Shown here one piece after another: positions 21,435 to 31,699 of a stretch of 64,000 nt of DNA (positions are counted from its first letter, which is position 1; each line of letters opens with the position of its first letter). The DNA is from Gonocerus acuteangulatus. Taxonomy: Eukaryota > Arthropoda > Insecta > Hemiptera > Coreidae. Both the position numbers and the translations under genes were made by a program. The notes under the pieces are model-generated. The model had not been told where the DNA came from and made no database searches. It saw only the letters and a list, made by a program, of their open reading frames with translations. Location of the stretch: assembly GCA_946811695.1 (NCBI GenBank), contig OX328132.1:56924044-56988043 (forward strand), read 5' to 3'.

Positions 21435-21942
21435 GCATCGTATCCGGTGTTTGGTTCATTACTGTGCCAGACCACGTAATGATTTCATTGGTTATAAAAT
21501 CTAAAAACCACAATATCTCTGTAAGAAGCAGCCAAAAGCAGGTAAACTAGGTATCAAAATAATCGTGATGCAATGTACTATTTATGGTTAAAGTATGAAA
21601 AAACCGTTATTTTACGTTTTTTCTTAAATCTTTTCCAAAGTTGAAAAAATGATGAGAATTTCTTAAATATTTATAACACCATAACTTCCCCATTTTTGCA
21701 CTGTTGGCCAAGATTAGTCAATCAAAAATTCACTTAAGACTGACACTTGAACATGTTAAAAGAAGAATGAAAATGTTCAAGTAATAAGATTAGAACAGCC
21801 AAAGTAAATATTTACTAACCGGACCAGTTTTAATATTTGCATTAGTATCAACAATTCAAGGTAATCCATACCTTTTAGTCTCTTTTTTTATGTTATAATT
21901 TTGATGTTTTCTTTCTGTTCTAAGGTTCTAATTTTAATATTG

Positions 21943-22013
21943 ACCCTGCTGCACCCTGGATGTCGGCGCTAATTGCCCAGATTTGTCGTTGAGCCGTTAA
22001 GAAAAAAAAAAAA
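21943..22013 (+). repeat. SINE tail (type 2) in left palindrome arm
   Basis: 'gatgtcggcgctaattgccc' plus 'gagccgttaag' and an A-run match the type 2 tail at 50005-50076. No head. Confidence 0.75.
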
Positions 22014-23154
22014 TACGGTCCTTATGAGAGTTTTGTCAAAGCGGGGAAATCGGTACTTAAGTGTTCTAATTTCCGCTTAGGATACTGCCAGTTTCCTGCT
22101 GCGTCGCCTAAGATCTTGCTTCTATTAGATTTTTTTTTTTTTTTTTACTTTGTCACATGTGTTTACATTTTTCACAAAATACGAAACATTAACGGTTGTA
22201 TTTAAGGCTTTGGAAATGACACCGAGAACGGAAACGTACACAGATGACGCAGGATAAAAAACAAAAAAAACAAAAACAAACAAAAATGCAGTGTTGAATA
22301 GATATTTATCTGAATTCATTGAATATTATGGGAGCAAAATGAATTGGAAAATAACGAAGCTCTTCCAAATTGCGTTAAAAGCAAGCTGTATTATTTTGTA
22401 TTCAGAAATTCTAAAAATAACAATTAGAGATAAATCTGAAATGTGCATACTAATATATTTAGAGTAATTAAACCCCATTTAGAGAAGTCTTCTGATTTAC
22501 CCAAATGCTCACGGCATCGCTCATGGACAAATATATTGTGAATGAGCAATGCCATGAGCATTTGGGTAAATCAGAAGTCTTGTTTAATTACTCTAAATAT
22601 ATTAGTATGCACATTTCAGATTTATCTCCAATTGTTATTTTTAGAATTTCAATTGACCCTGTTAAAAATAAATGCAGAATTAAAGGGCGGAAGGTCAGGA
22701 ACTAGAGCAGTCCTCTGTCAAAAATAAAACTTTAATTCCTATTGTTAGAAAATCAAAATGACGCAATCTGAATACAAAATAATACAGCTTGCTTTTAACG
22801 CAATTTGGAAGAGCTTCGTTATTTTCCAATTCATTTTGCTCCAATAATATTCAATGAATTCAGATAAATATCTATTCAACACTGCATTTTTGTTTATTTT
22901 TATTTTTTTTTGTTTTTTATCCTGCGTCATCTGTGTACGTTTCCGTTCTCGGTGTCATTTGCAAAGCCTTAAATACAACCGTTAATGTTTCGTATTTTGT
23001 GAAAAATGTAAACACATGTGACAAAGTAAAAAAAAAAAATCTAATAGAAGCCAAGATCTTAGGCGACGCAGCAGGAAACTGGCAGTATCCTAAGCGGAAA
23101 TTAGAACACTTAAGTACCGATTTCCCCGCTTTGACAAAACTCTCATAAGGACCG

Positions 23155-23233
23155 TATTTTTTTTTTTCTTAACGGCTCAACGACAAATCTGGGCAATTAG
23201 CGCCGACATCCAGGGTGCAGCAGGGTCAATATT
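23155..23233 (-). repeat. SINE tail (type 2) in right palindrome arm
   Basis: Mirror copy of 21943-22013, present because of the palindrome. Confidence 0.75.
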
Positions 23234-23734
23234 AAAATTAGAACCTTAGAACAGAAAGAAAACATCAAAATTATAACATAAATAAAGAGACTAAAAGGTA
23301 TCGATTACCTTGAATTGTTGATACTAATGCAAATATTAAAACTGGTCCGGTTAGTAAATATTTACTTTGGCTGTTCTAATCTTATTACTTGAACATTTTC
23401 ATTCTTCTTTTAACATCTTCAAGTGTCAGTCTTAAGTGAATTTTTGATTGACTAATCTTGGCCAACAGTGCAAAAATGGGGAAGTTATGGTGTTATAAAT
23501 ATTTAAGAAATTCTCATGATTTTTTCAACTTTGGAAAAGATTTAAGAAAAAACGTAAAATAACGGTTTTTTCATACTTTAACCATAAATAGTACATTGCA
23601 TCACGATTATTTTGATACCTAGTTTACCTGCTTTTGGCCGCTTCTTACAGAGATATTGTGGTTTTTAGATTTTATAACCAATGAAATCATTACGTGGTCT
23701 GGCACAGTAATGAACCAAACACCGGATACGATGC

Positions 23735-24302
23735 AAGGGCGGATGCCGGCTTGCTCAGGTGGTACATGATGCTGTTCGATATCTGTTTGTAGTTTATGCT
23801 GAAGATACATGCCAGCATGTAGAAGGATATATATCTATAAAGCGTGTCAACCTTATCGGTTATTAACGCCACTGATGTAACAGACAGTTACGCTGTTCAT
23901 TTTATAAGTGTACTCCTGTAAACCTAATGATTATATTGTCTTTAATTTAAAGACAATTTATACATTTAATTTCAATGTTTTTAAATTTCATATTATATAT
24001 TTAAACTTAATAATGTTACCTAACTTATATATAATATTCAAAACTACCTCCAACAATGATACCTGATTCTTATGCATAGTTAAGTCTTCGTTTAAAAATT
24101 AATGTTTAATGTTTCCTTAATTATGCAATACGTTGTACCTATTAATTATATATTTAGAGTATTATATATTATCCATTGTTCAGTTTACATAAAAAAATGG
24201 TAAGTTATAAATCAGAATTGTTTAGGCCAGTGTGTTTATCTTAATGTGTAACAATAATACGAGCAAATTGCTTGATTGCGGTCTTGTAAATTTAATACAT
24301 AA
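23735..24302. other. Unassigned AT-rich DNA
   Basis: Nothing recognised. Confidence 0.4.
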
Positions 24303-24466
24303 TTTTTTTTTTTTAATAATACGTTTATTTAACATCTGCACATTTTTTAATTACATTAGTTAAGTTTGCTCACAAAAAGTAAATACGAAAAAAAAAATGA
24401 ATAAGAAATAATAATGATAATAACACTTTTGGAAGGAGCCAATCATCATCATCATCACTTCCTAAA
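24303..24466 (-). repeat. Truncated Jockey B-type 3' end
   Basis: Inverted copy of element B's 3' UTR: T-run, then 'aataatacgtttatttaaca', 'ttagttaagtttgctc' and 'acacttttggaaggagccaa'. It is 5'-truncated, as is common for LINE insertions. Confidence 0.8.
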
Positions 24467-25197
24467 ATACTTAAATAAATGGATTTTTTCTATTAACTAT
24501 TTTGAGCCTGGAAGTCGTCAAAGGTTTCATATATGCCAATTTTCAAGATTTATTCTTATTAGTTAGATGGAGGCCAGTCCATTAATGTTATTACTCCTGT
24601 TCCTGAAAAACATTATTCTGTTCGGGAGCTATCAATATAATCGTTGGCGGGAGCAATTCCCGCTCAAGATGGATGGCTCGGGGGAAAATGGTATCTTAAT
24701 GCAAACACACGTCGGTCAGGGGAAGAAAAAAATTAATTAGAGGAGAGAGGGGGAAATAGGAAATTTTATTTGTGTGAGTTATACAGGAGAAAAGTGGAAG
24801 GAGTTAGTTGTGCCGGTGGGAAGGGGGGTTAATCGGGGGTCGGTGCCAAATAAAATTGGGTCAACGGCAGCTCAACTTCCCCGGCGTTCATTATCTTATC
24901 AAATATATTCTCCCCTCCCCCAATTTTCCCCGGAAAAAATAATAATATCCAGGGGAATAACATAAACCAGCCTGTGATTAAATTTATTACATTTTGTCTT
25001 GATATAATATGCCGCAGATTGGTGCCGGGAGGGAGGAAAACATACACACCGAAAGTGTTCAATCGCGTTTCAACTAACATTTGTTTAAACGTAATTACAT
25101 GCACATCATTGCTCTTATTATGATTTTCCGTTTCATTACTAGTTCTGATTCCAAAACAACGTTGCTGAATGTTTCCTCATCATGTAGAATTTCACAG
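24467..25197. other. Unassigned DNA
   Basis: No gene or repeat recognised. A purine-rich patch lies at 24720-24770. Confidence 0.4.
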
Positions 25198-25340
25198 TTT
25201 TTTTTTTTATTATTTATTTATTCATGAGCATCCGCAACTAAGGAGAAACGCCCAATATAATTTAATTACTACAAATATAATTATGCAATACAAATTATAC
25301 ACATATACAGTTATATTAATTAATACATATATACAGTTCT
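25198..25340 (-). repeat. LINE 3' end, family 2, inverted copy
   Basis: A T-run, then 'attcatgagcatccgcaact' and 'gaaacgcccaatataat' mirror the 3' end at 19790-19917. Confidence 0.55.
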
Positions 25341-25506
25341 AGGAATATTAATTATAAATCCATCCATCTCCAATAAAACTCATGTTTTAAAACCAGATGT
25401 AATATTTAAGTGGCGTGGAAATCGTATTTATAAACCATTAAATCACATAATACTACATTGTCCTACCTTTGAAATTTATAGACACCAATACCTTCAGTCA
25501 TATATA

Positions 25507-26042
25507 TCAGGATGTACCGTATGAAATGCCAGTTTTATTTACTTTGCGATTTAATCCTTTCCCTTTTTTTATTGCATTATTTACAAACATCATTGTTATT
25601 CGTATAGAATTAAAGCTCTTTTATTCCTATTATTTAATCAGTAACTTGCCTACTGTGTTGTGAGAACGATCCAGTTAAAAAAATAAAACTTAAATTTTGA
25701 CTTCAACGGAAATCCGTATTATTATGAATTTAAGCTCGGTCATAGCGCTGCTGAGGCGTGTATGAACACGCGAATGCGTTCGGGGAGGGAACGGTGAATG
25801 AACGAACTGTTTACCGGTGGTTTTCCAGGTTTCGAAGTGGAAATTTTGACCTTGACAACGAGGAGCGAGGAAGGCTAGAAACCAAGCTTGACAATGACCA
25901 CCTGAAAGAAAGGGTTGAAGCTTGTCCCCCAAAAAGCACTAGGGAATATGCCAAAGAACTCGGAATAGGAGCCACGACAGTTTCAAGACATTTGAAGGAA
26001 ATCGGCAAGTCCAAAACTGACATTTCATACGGTACAGCCTGC
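25507..26042 (+). mobile_element. Short mariner-derived element with TIRs
   Basis: Ends TCAGGATGTACCGTATGAAA and, inverted, TTTCATACGGTACAGCCTGC, flanked by TA (25505-25506, 26043-26044), the mariner target. Between the TIRs lies only a leader and the N-terminal transposase domain. A second copy is at 48347-50451, interrupted by a nested element. It is 536 bp against about 1.3 kb for an autonomous mariner, so it is an internal-deletion derivative. Confidence 0.88.
25723..26035 (+). pseudogene. Mariner transposase N-terminal DNA-binding domain only
   Basis: YEFKLGHSAAEACMN, then after a frame change FGEGTVNERTVYRWFSRFRS, ERGRLETKLDNDHLKERVEA and KELGIGATTVSRHLKEIGK. These are the paired helix-turn-helix modules of irritans-type mariner transposases (the HTH part of human SETMAR is the well-known relative). 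The catalytic DD34D domain is absent; the frame runs into the right TIR and stops. Deleted elements that keep the DNA-binding domain could in principle bind TIRs and interfere with transposition, but the frame change near 25775 makes a functional product doubtful. Confidence 0.8.
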
Positions 26043-26440
26043 TAGTACATAACAGCGAGGAATTATCGCTATAAGAAATTTTAAATTTTAAAAGTATTGA
26101 AGACTTAAATAATGTATTTTCCTTTCTATTAAATGTATGCTATAGTTCATAATATTAAGTTATAATATGTGCAGATGTTCATTTATACTTGCTTAGTATC
26201 TATTTACCATGATATTATCTAGTTATTTTTATTCATTTAGATTAATTTGATACCGATTGCAACTTCATGTACATATGCCAAAAAACTATTATCTGTCTAT
26301 CTATCTATGTATCTATCGATAAATCCAATTATACAATTAATCAACTTTATATTACAAAAAAAAAATACTTATAAGTAAGAGTAGATTAATACAAAATAGG
26401 AGAATCCAAGAGAAAATAAAAACTTATCTTCTAAAAAAAT
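26043..26440. other. Unassigned DNA with a (CTAT)n tract
   Basis: An AT-rich stretch with a short (CTAT)n run at about 26296-26325, possibly the simple-repeat tail of a LINE. Nothing else recognised. Confidence 0.4.
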
Positions 26441-26459
26441 AAAAGTTTGAACGTACAAT

Positions 26460-26760
26460 TATTTAACTCGTAAGCTTCCACTGTCTGTGTCATTACAAAT
26501 ATTATAGTCTTCTGGTATTGACTGTGTAACAAACTTCTTTGACTAGTCATACTGCAGCTTCCTCAGGGCTTAGTCTGAGAATGAGGATGTTCTTCTAGTT
26601 CTCTTGTATAAGTACCTGTCTTTGTATTCCTCCGCGGGGAAGTACATCCTCATTCTCAGACGAAGCGCTGAGGAAGCTGGCAGTATGACTAGCGAAACGT
26701 CGGCAAAGAAGTTTGTGACACCGTCAATACCAGAAGACTATAATATTTGTAACGTACAAT
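26460..26760. repeat. Inverted repeat with ribozyme-like core
   Basis: 26478-26592 and 26637-26750 are inverted repeats ('atattatagtcttctggtat', 'agtcatactg.cagcttcctc'). On the + strand at 26668-26697, CTGAGGA, a GCTGG/CTAGC hairpin and GAAA resemble a hammerhead core, but no stem III or cleavage site is evident. Confidence 0.5.
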
Positions 26761-26984
26761 TATTGTTGAAAATATTTCTAATCCACGGTTAATTGTTGAA
26801 GAGATGCCGATTTAAAAAAAAATTACGCTAATTTTAGAAGTAATGCAAACTGTTGGGGAGATAAAATATACCTGGCTAAAAAACAGTTTGCTTTCTAATG
26901 ATTATTCAGCTGACCCTTTACTTAATATTCGAAGTAACGAAGGTGAAATAATAAAAACGTCCCTAGATATTTATACTAACATTA

Positions 26985-27035
26985 TTTCACCCCTACATGT
27001 TTCACACCATTTTGGTGCCTCTTCAGGGGAAGACG
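26985..27035 (-). ncRNA. Hammerhead-like ribozyme motif, Penelope type
   Basis: Minus strand: CCC before CTGAAGA (27026-27020), stem II GCACC/GGTGT, GAAA (27003-27000), CATGTA and then GGGG, which pairs with the leading CCC as stem I. This is the layout of the minimal type I hammerheads with a one- or two-pair stem III known from Penelope-like elements; cleavage would fall after the A of CATGTA. One unpaired G sits between the core and stem II, and the same G recurs at 34826. Confidence 0.55.
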
Positions 27036-27315
27036 TTTTTGCAATTCGTCAGTTTGTGTTTCATTGTCAATCTTACATTAAAAATTCTGCAATGTGGACA
27101 TTTATTAGACTTTAGAACGATTTCCTTCCGTTTGTAACGATTTCGCGATGTTTTTCGAGATGTTAAGTAAGGATCGTCAATAACTGCGTATGTTGTTGCT
27201 GCTTTTTTTTATATTTTGTTTTTGTAATATTTTTACAGAAATTCATGCCCTCATTATCAGTTCCAATGAAGGCCATACGTGACAAATGTTGAACTTAATC
27301 CTTTGATTTGGAGTA
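27036..27315. other. Unassigned DNA
   Basis: Nothing recognised. Confidence 0.4.
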
Positions 27316-27323
27316 CCTGGAAC

Positions 27324-27624
27324 CATGGGCGTATATAAGGGGGAGGGGCTGAGGGGGCACCCCCCCCCCCCCCCGAAATTTTGAGTTGATCGGTAAAAAA
27401 TGTTTCATAAACGCTTAAAAATAAATAAAATAAGATCACTTAGTTCATAAAAAATATTTTCTTTTGGGTGTAATAGCGTTTTAGTTGGTTAAAACTATTC
27501 CAAGTTCTAAATTGTTAGTATTCCATACCCCGGAAATGGTCTAAGCCCCCCCCCCCCCGAACTTTTTCCAGCCCCCCCGAACTTTTTCCAGCCCCCCCCC
27601 AATTATTTTCTATATACGTCCTTG
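27324..27624. mobile_element. hAT-type MITE, copy 1
   Basis: 301 bp with terminal inverted repeats around CATGGGCGTATATA and TATATACGTCC, flanked by the 8-bp duplication CCTGGAAC (27316-27323 and 27625-27632). Eight-base duplications are the mark of hAT elements. Near each end are long G- and C-runs. The core matches 45116-45392. Confidence 0.9.
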
Positions 27625-27632
27625 CCTGGAAC

Positions 27633-28319
27633 AGAAATTCTATTTTTCCCCTACTTTCATTTGATTGCCGCTAATGTTGTCTGAAAAAAAAAAAGGATTT
27701 GGGTAGACGAATGCTAAATGATAACGAACTTGACCTTTCTTCAAAGGAAGTATTTGTCTATCAAATTTCATCAAAAATCAGACCAGGAAATCACGTAAAA
27801 GGGCGTGTGCTCCAGTTTTGTCTATTTTTCCGTAATAATCTTTCAGTTCTTCAAAGACTTCACTTCTTTAGAAGTTTTACTCGATTTGAAAATTACACAG
27901 AGCCTCTCGGAAAGTATTAGTTTAGAAAAATAATGTAAAACGAGTATTATGAAATTTGTTTTTATATTTAATAAAGTCACTTTATTTTATAGGCACGAAA
28001 AATACTTTCTGATTGAAAATGAAATGAAAAAAAAAACAACAAAACAATAAAATACTTTAAATAAAGAAAGTTAATAAAAGTCTAAATCTATTTTGCGAGA
28101 TTGTGGTGATGTGAGGGCCAGGAAGCGATGGGAATGGTAGGAAAAGGTTAAAAATATAATCATACGCCATACAGATAAATATTTTAAGTGTCATATTATA
28201 ATTACAGTTACAAGATTCGATTCTCAGGAACAGCGCTATGTTAGAATGCTTCCACGTAGTGCTTAAATACGATGTTATTTGGAAAGCCTAAAATATAAAC
28301 ATTGCACCAAAAGTGTTCT
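27633..28319. other. Unassigned AT-rich DNA
   Basis: No gene seen. The frame at 27699-27920 has no recognised domain. Confidence 0.4.
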
Positions 28320-29420
28320 TTTCCGCTATTTCACTACTCGTAACTGGGGATGTTTCAAAACCATCAAAGTATCGAAATCTACTCATATGAGTAGTACTCA
28401 AATCATTTTTCGATACTACTCATACAAATACCCCTACACTTACTGATATCGATACTTTTAGATTTTTATTAAATAAACTTGGGGGCGAGGTTAGCTCAGT
28501 GGTAGAGCACTGGACTAATAAGCTGGAGGCCTGAGTTCAAATCCCGAGCAAGCACTAAAGATTTTTTCTTCTAGTGTCTTCGTTCACCGGTTGAATTCGG
28601 CCTCCCTGACCGTCCCTAGGCCAACCCAGCCTTTAATTAATTTAATAATGGGTACCTTGGTTGGTGCTAATGACTCTAGTAGTCGAAGCAGCCAAGGGGA
28701 AAATCAGGCGGCCGGAGCATAGTACTGACCACACTATCTCCCTAGTGTGCCGTATGGTCATGAATCAGATACCTCTATAGTATCTGTCCCTCAGGGCCCT
28801 CGTGGCCTGTTACGGGACTGATTTTTTTTTTTTTTTAAATAAACTTACGTAGCAAAGGCTACGGGAAATACAATTGTGAGAGTAAAAATTAAAAGTAAAG
28901 TATTTAACTAACTAATTTTTATTTAATTAAGATTGACCACTGCTCTAGGTATTTTGGATACAATCCGTTGTTTGCGACATTGTCGCTCCGGCTTTGGAAA
29001 ATAAACACACGCTTGGAACCGATGTTGGTACAGCAATTAAATATTTTTGTGGCTATTTTTACAGACAAGGAAATAAAAATTTCATATCATCCCATTCTGC
29101 AAATGGGTTGCTTTTAGGGGAAGCTGCTGGATTTAATAAATATAGAGAAACTTCATCGCCCTGATGAGATTTATTTTTCTTTCTTGTGTCCGTGTGCTAA
29201 CTCCTTGTGATGTTTCCGAAAATCATTGTCGAATAGTGCAGTAGATGAGGCACCATCATCTCACTCACTTGGGCTACGAAGTTGTAAGTCAGTCTGATTC
29301 GATTCGATACCAAGTACTTTTGTTTCGATACCGAGTAAGTATCGCAAAATTAATTCGATGCTATTAGTACTTGGTATCGAAACAGAAGTATCGAGTCCAC
29401 TCCACTACTCGCAATCCATT
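28320..29420. repeat. Degenerate hAT-like region with GATACTTT/TATCGATA words
   Basis: 28330-28460 and 29280-29400 are rich in TATCGATACT-like words near 'actactcgtaactggggatg' and 'actactcgcaatcc', in roughly inverted order. Between 28990 and 29160 the + strand reads GTAIKYFCGYFY and SANGLLLGEAAGF in one frame, with stops outside. It looks like a worn non-autonomous element that later received the SINE at 28482. Class is uncertain. Confidence 0.4.
28482..28832 (+). mobile_element. Long tRNA-derived SINE (third family)
   Basis: The head resembles a tRNA (TTAGCTCAGTGGTAGAGCAC, box A; GAGTTCAAATCCC, box B). Its acceptor ends do not pair, so it is not a tRNA gene. A 250-base body follows (GGTGCTAATGACTCTAGTAG, CCTCAGGGCCCTCGTGG) and ends ACGGGACTGA plus a T-run. 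The body is unrelated to the type 1 and type 2 tails in this window. Confidence 0.75.
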
Positions 29421-30527
29421 CAATGTCCGTAACCTCCACTCCATTAGGCGTATCTCAAACTCCACTACCCGTAATCTGCACTTCATAGTCCCCACACTTA
29501 ACAGTCCGTAATACCCGCGCCCAACCTCACTCTCCGGGACCCTCACTCCAATATATCAAACCCAAAACCCTGACATCTGGGTGTTTGTAGAACTGAATCT
29601 GAGGCCCAAATCAGAGATTTTAAACCACAAACGATGAAATGTACAGTAATTACATAATTATGTAGTTATTTGTTCGAATCGACATTGAAAAGAATAAATA
29701 AATGTAACATGAAGAACTAGTTAAAAAACCTGGAGGTTCATTACAAAGAGTAGAAACTCTTTGCAAAAATTGCACCTCCCCAATCCCTTAGATTTATTGT
29801 TTCAATTCCTCCCTACCCCTCGAGCTAGATAAATTCTTTACCACTCGGTTTCTCCCTCTATTTAATGTGTTGTATCATTGCAACTATTTCCACCTCTCAG
29901 ATTTTCAGCACACTTTGTAAACTTTTTTTATTGCCGTTTTTTCTACTTCTCAATTCCAGAGCTTGTTTTGTTTCCTGAAGAATGGATTTTCTACATCTCC
30001 TATTCGCAGGGATTCCTCTTGATTTGTTGTTATTTTTCTGCTCGCATTAATTTAACAAATATTTAATTGTAATTGAAAGCTGTAATCAGTACCAAAATGT
30101 ATATTGTGTGAAAAGAATGTGTGCAAACCTAGTGGTATACAAGTATATTTCGTTTTGAGGAGGAGTTTTTGAGCACATATGAAGTTGAGGGTGGTTGTAA
30201 AGGAACAAGGGCTGGAGGGGGTGTCTTAAAAGTGTGGCGATAATGGAAGTGAGGGAGTTACGAAAGTTTTTATTTGTTTATTTGGGGAAGGGGTGGATTC
30301 TAAGCGGGCGTTTTAATAAATGGAAAACGTTGGCAGAGGTAGAGGAGATGACTTTGGGTTAAGCGGAAGGACAAAGAATCCTTTCAGGAATACTGAGAAT
30401 AAGATTGTCCACACGATATTGAGGAATCTGGTCCCCATTCCTCAACGTCGGCAGTTCTCAGCTCCTGGAGGTCTCACGAAAAGTCTGTTCGTTTTCCAAA
30501 GGACCCTCCAAACTGGTCCCTAAGATT
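29421..30527. other. Unassigned DNA
   Basis: A pattern of 'ccactccactac(t/c)cgtaatc' words at 29395-29500 looks like a worn tandem repeat. The rest is featureless. Confidence 0.4.
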
Positions 30528-30535
30528 CTCTACGG

Positions 30536-31565
30536 CAGCGGTTTCCAAACTGTGGGGCGCGCCCCCTGGGGGGGGGGGGGGGGGTCGAGACTATTGCAAG
30601 GGGGGCGCAGGAATTTTAGTAGATATTTTTGAAAAACTCAATACTTTGAATAAATCAATGCAAGGACATCACATTTTTGCTTTGATACTGAAAGACAAAG
30701 TTACTGCATTTATGAAAAAAAATGGAGCTCTGGGTAAAACGTTTGGAAAATAAAAACTTTCAAATGTTTCCCAATTTTAAAGCCACTTTCCCTGCAGATG
30801 AAATAGAAGAAAGTAAAGTTATAATTAATAACCACTTGAATAGTCTACGGAAACAATTCTTATTTTACTTTCAAGATCTTGACATATCGAAATACGAATG
30901 GATACGAAACCTGTTTGTAATTGAAAAATTTGACGATTTTAATCTCTCGACAGCAGAGCAAGAAATGATAATTGACTTGTCTTGTGACACCACAATAAAA
31001 CAGATGTTTCAACAAGGAAATGATGTTGTTACGTTTTGGCTACGGGTGAAAAAAGATATCCAGTTTTAACAAACAAAGCTTTGGAAATTGTATTACCATT
31101 TGTAACAACATACTTATGTAATATGTAAAACGGGGATTCTGCAGTTGCTGTTTTGAAGATCACGTTTAGTGATCGAAAAGGAACTGACGAATATCTACAA
31201 TAATACCTCGGTTTGAAAAAATGTGTGCTGAAAAACAAGCTCATCTATCACACCATTAATAAACATTAATAAAATAATTAAATTTAATTTGATTTTTATT
31301 TTAATAATTAATTGATTTATAAAATATAATTATGATTTATTAATTATATCCTGTATTCTAGTTGTTGTATTTTTGTAAGATTTTTTCCCTTTTAATAAAT
31401 ATTTGATGCATAGTAGGTATATTATTTTGCAGCCCATTAAATATATTATGTAAGTAATCATGAGTAAATTAGCATGTATGTATGAAATTAGATAGCCATG
31501 AAAAATGAGGAGGGCGCAAAAAGTTTTATATAACAAAGGGTGTACAAAAAGTTTGGAAACCGCTG
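30536..31565 (+). mobile_element. hAT (Charlie-like) element with 8-bp TSD
   Basis: Left tip CAGCGGTTTCCAAACT and right tip its exact inverse, flanked by a perfect 8-bp duplication CTCTACGG (30528-30535 and 31566-31573). The left end continues into GGGGCGCGCCCCC and a G-run, as in Charlie-type elements. The element is 1030 bp and retains the 3' part of a transposase gene. Confidence 0.93.
30722..31200 (+). pseudogene. hAT transposase C-terminal region
   Basis: The open frame 30722-31069 reads ELWVKRLENKNFQMFPNF, then NHLNSLRKQFLFYFQDLD and YEWIRNLFVIEKFDDFNL, which resembles the ZBED5/SCAND3-like group of hAT transposases. After one frame change near 31055 it continues YPVLTNKALEIVLPFVTTYL and FSAVAVLKITF, the hAT dimerisation region (usual form LLPF.TTYLCE.GFSAL). 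The BED finger and the catalytic core are missing, so this copy cannot transpose itself. Confidence 0.8.
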
Positions 31566-31623
31566 CTCTACGGTATTGAGATCCGGCGGCTACAAGCAGA
31601 CCACTCGAGCGATCGGACCCACG

Positions 31624-31627
<4 letters not shown>

Positions 31628-31696
<69 letters not shown>
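31628..31696. repeat. (TA)n microsatellite
   Basis: Pure TA run ending exactly at the left TIR of the Tc1-like element. Confidence 0.95.

Positions 31697-31699
<3 letters not shown>

Larger units (their letters stand above)
21435..23734. repeat. Large near-perfect palindrome, 2.3 kb
   Basis: The left arm (about 21435-22524) is repeated inverted as the right arm (about 22541-23734), with a loop of about 16 bases at 22525-22540. Differences are few single bases, one A/T-run length change and a block of about 115 bases present only in the right arm (about 22650-22770). Each arm contains a SINE tail. The outer limits are sharp: left starts GCATCGTATCCGG and right ends CCGGATACGATGC. Confidence 0.92.

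Noticed and set aside
28482..28560. Possible functional tRNA gene
   Set aside because: A and B boxes are present but the acceptor ends do not pair and a SINE body follows; it is a SINE head.
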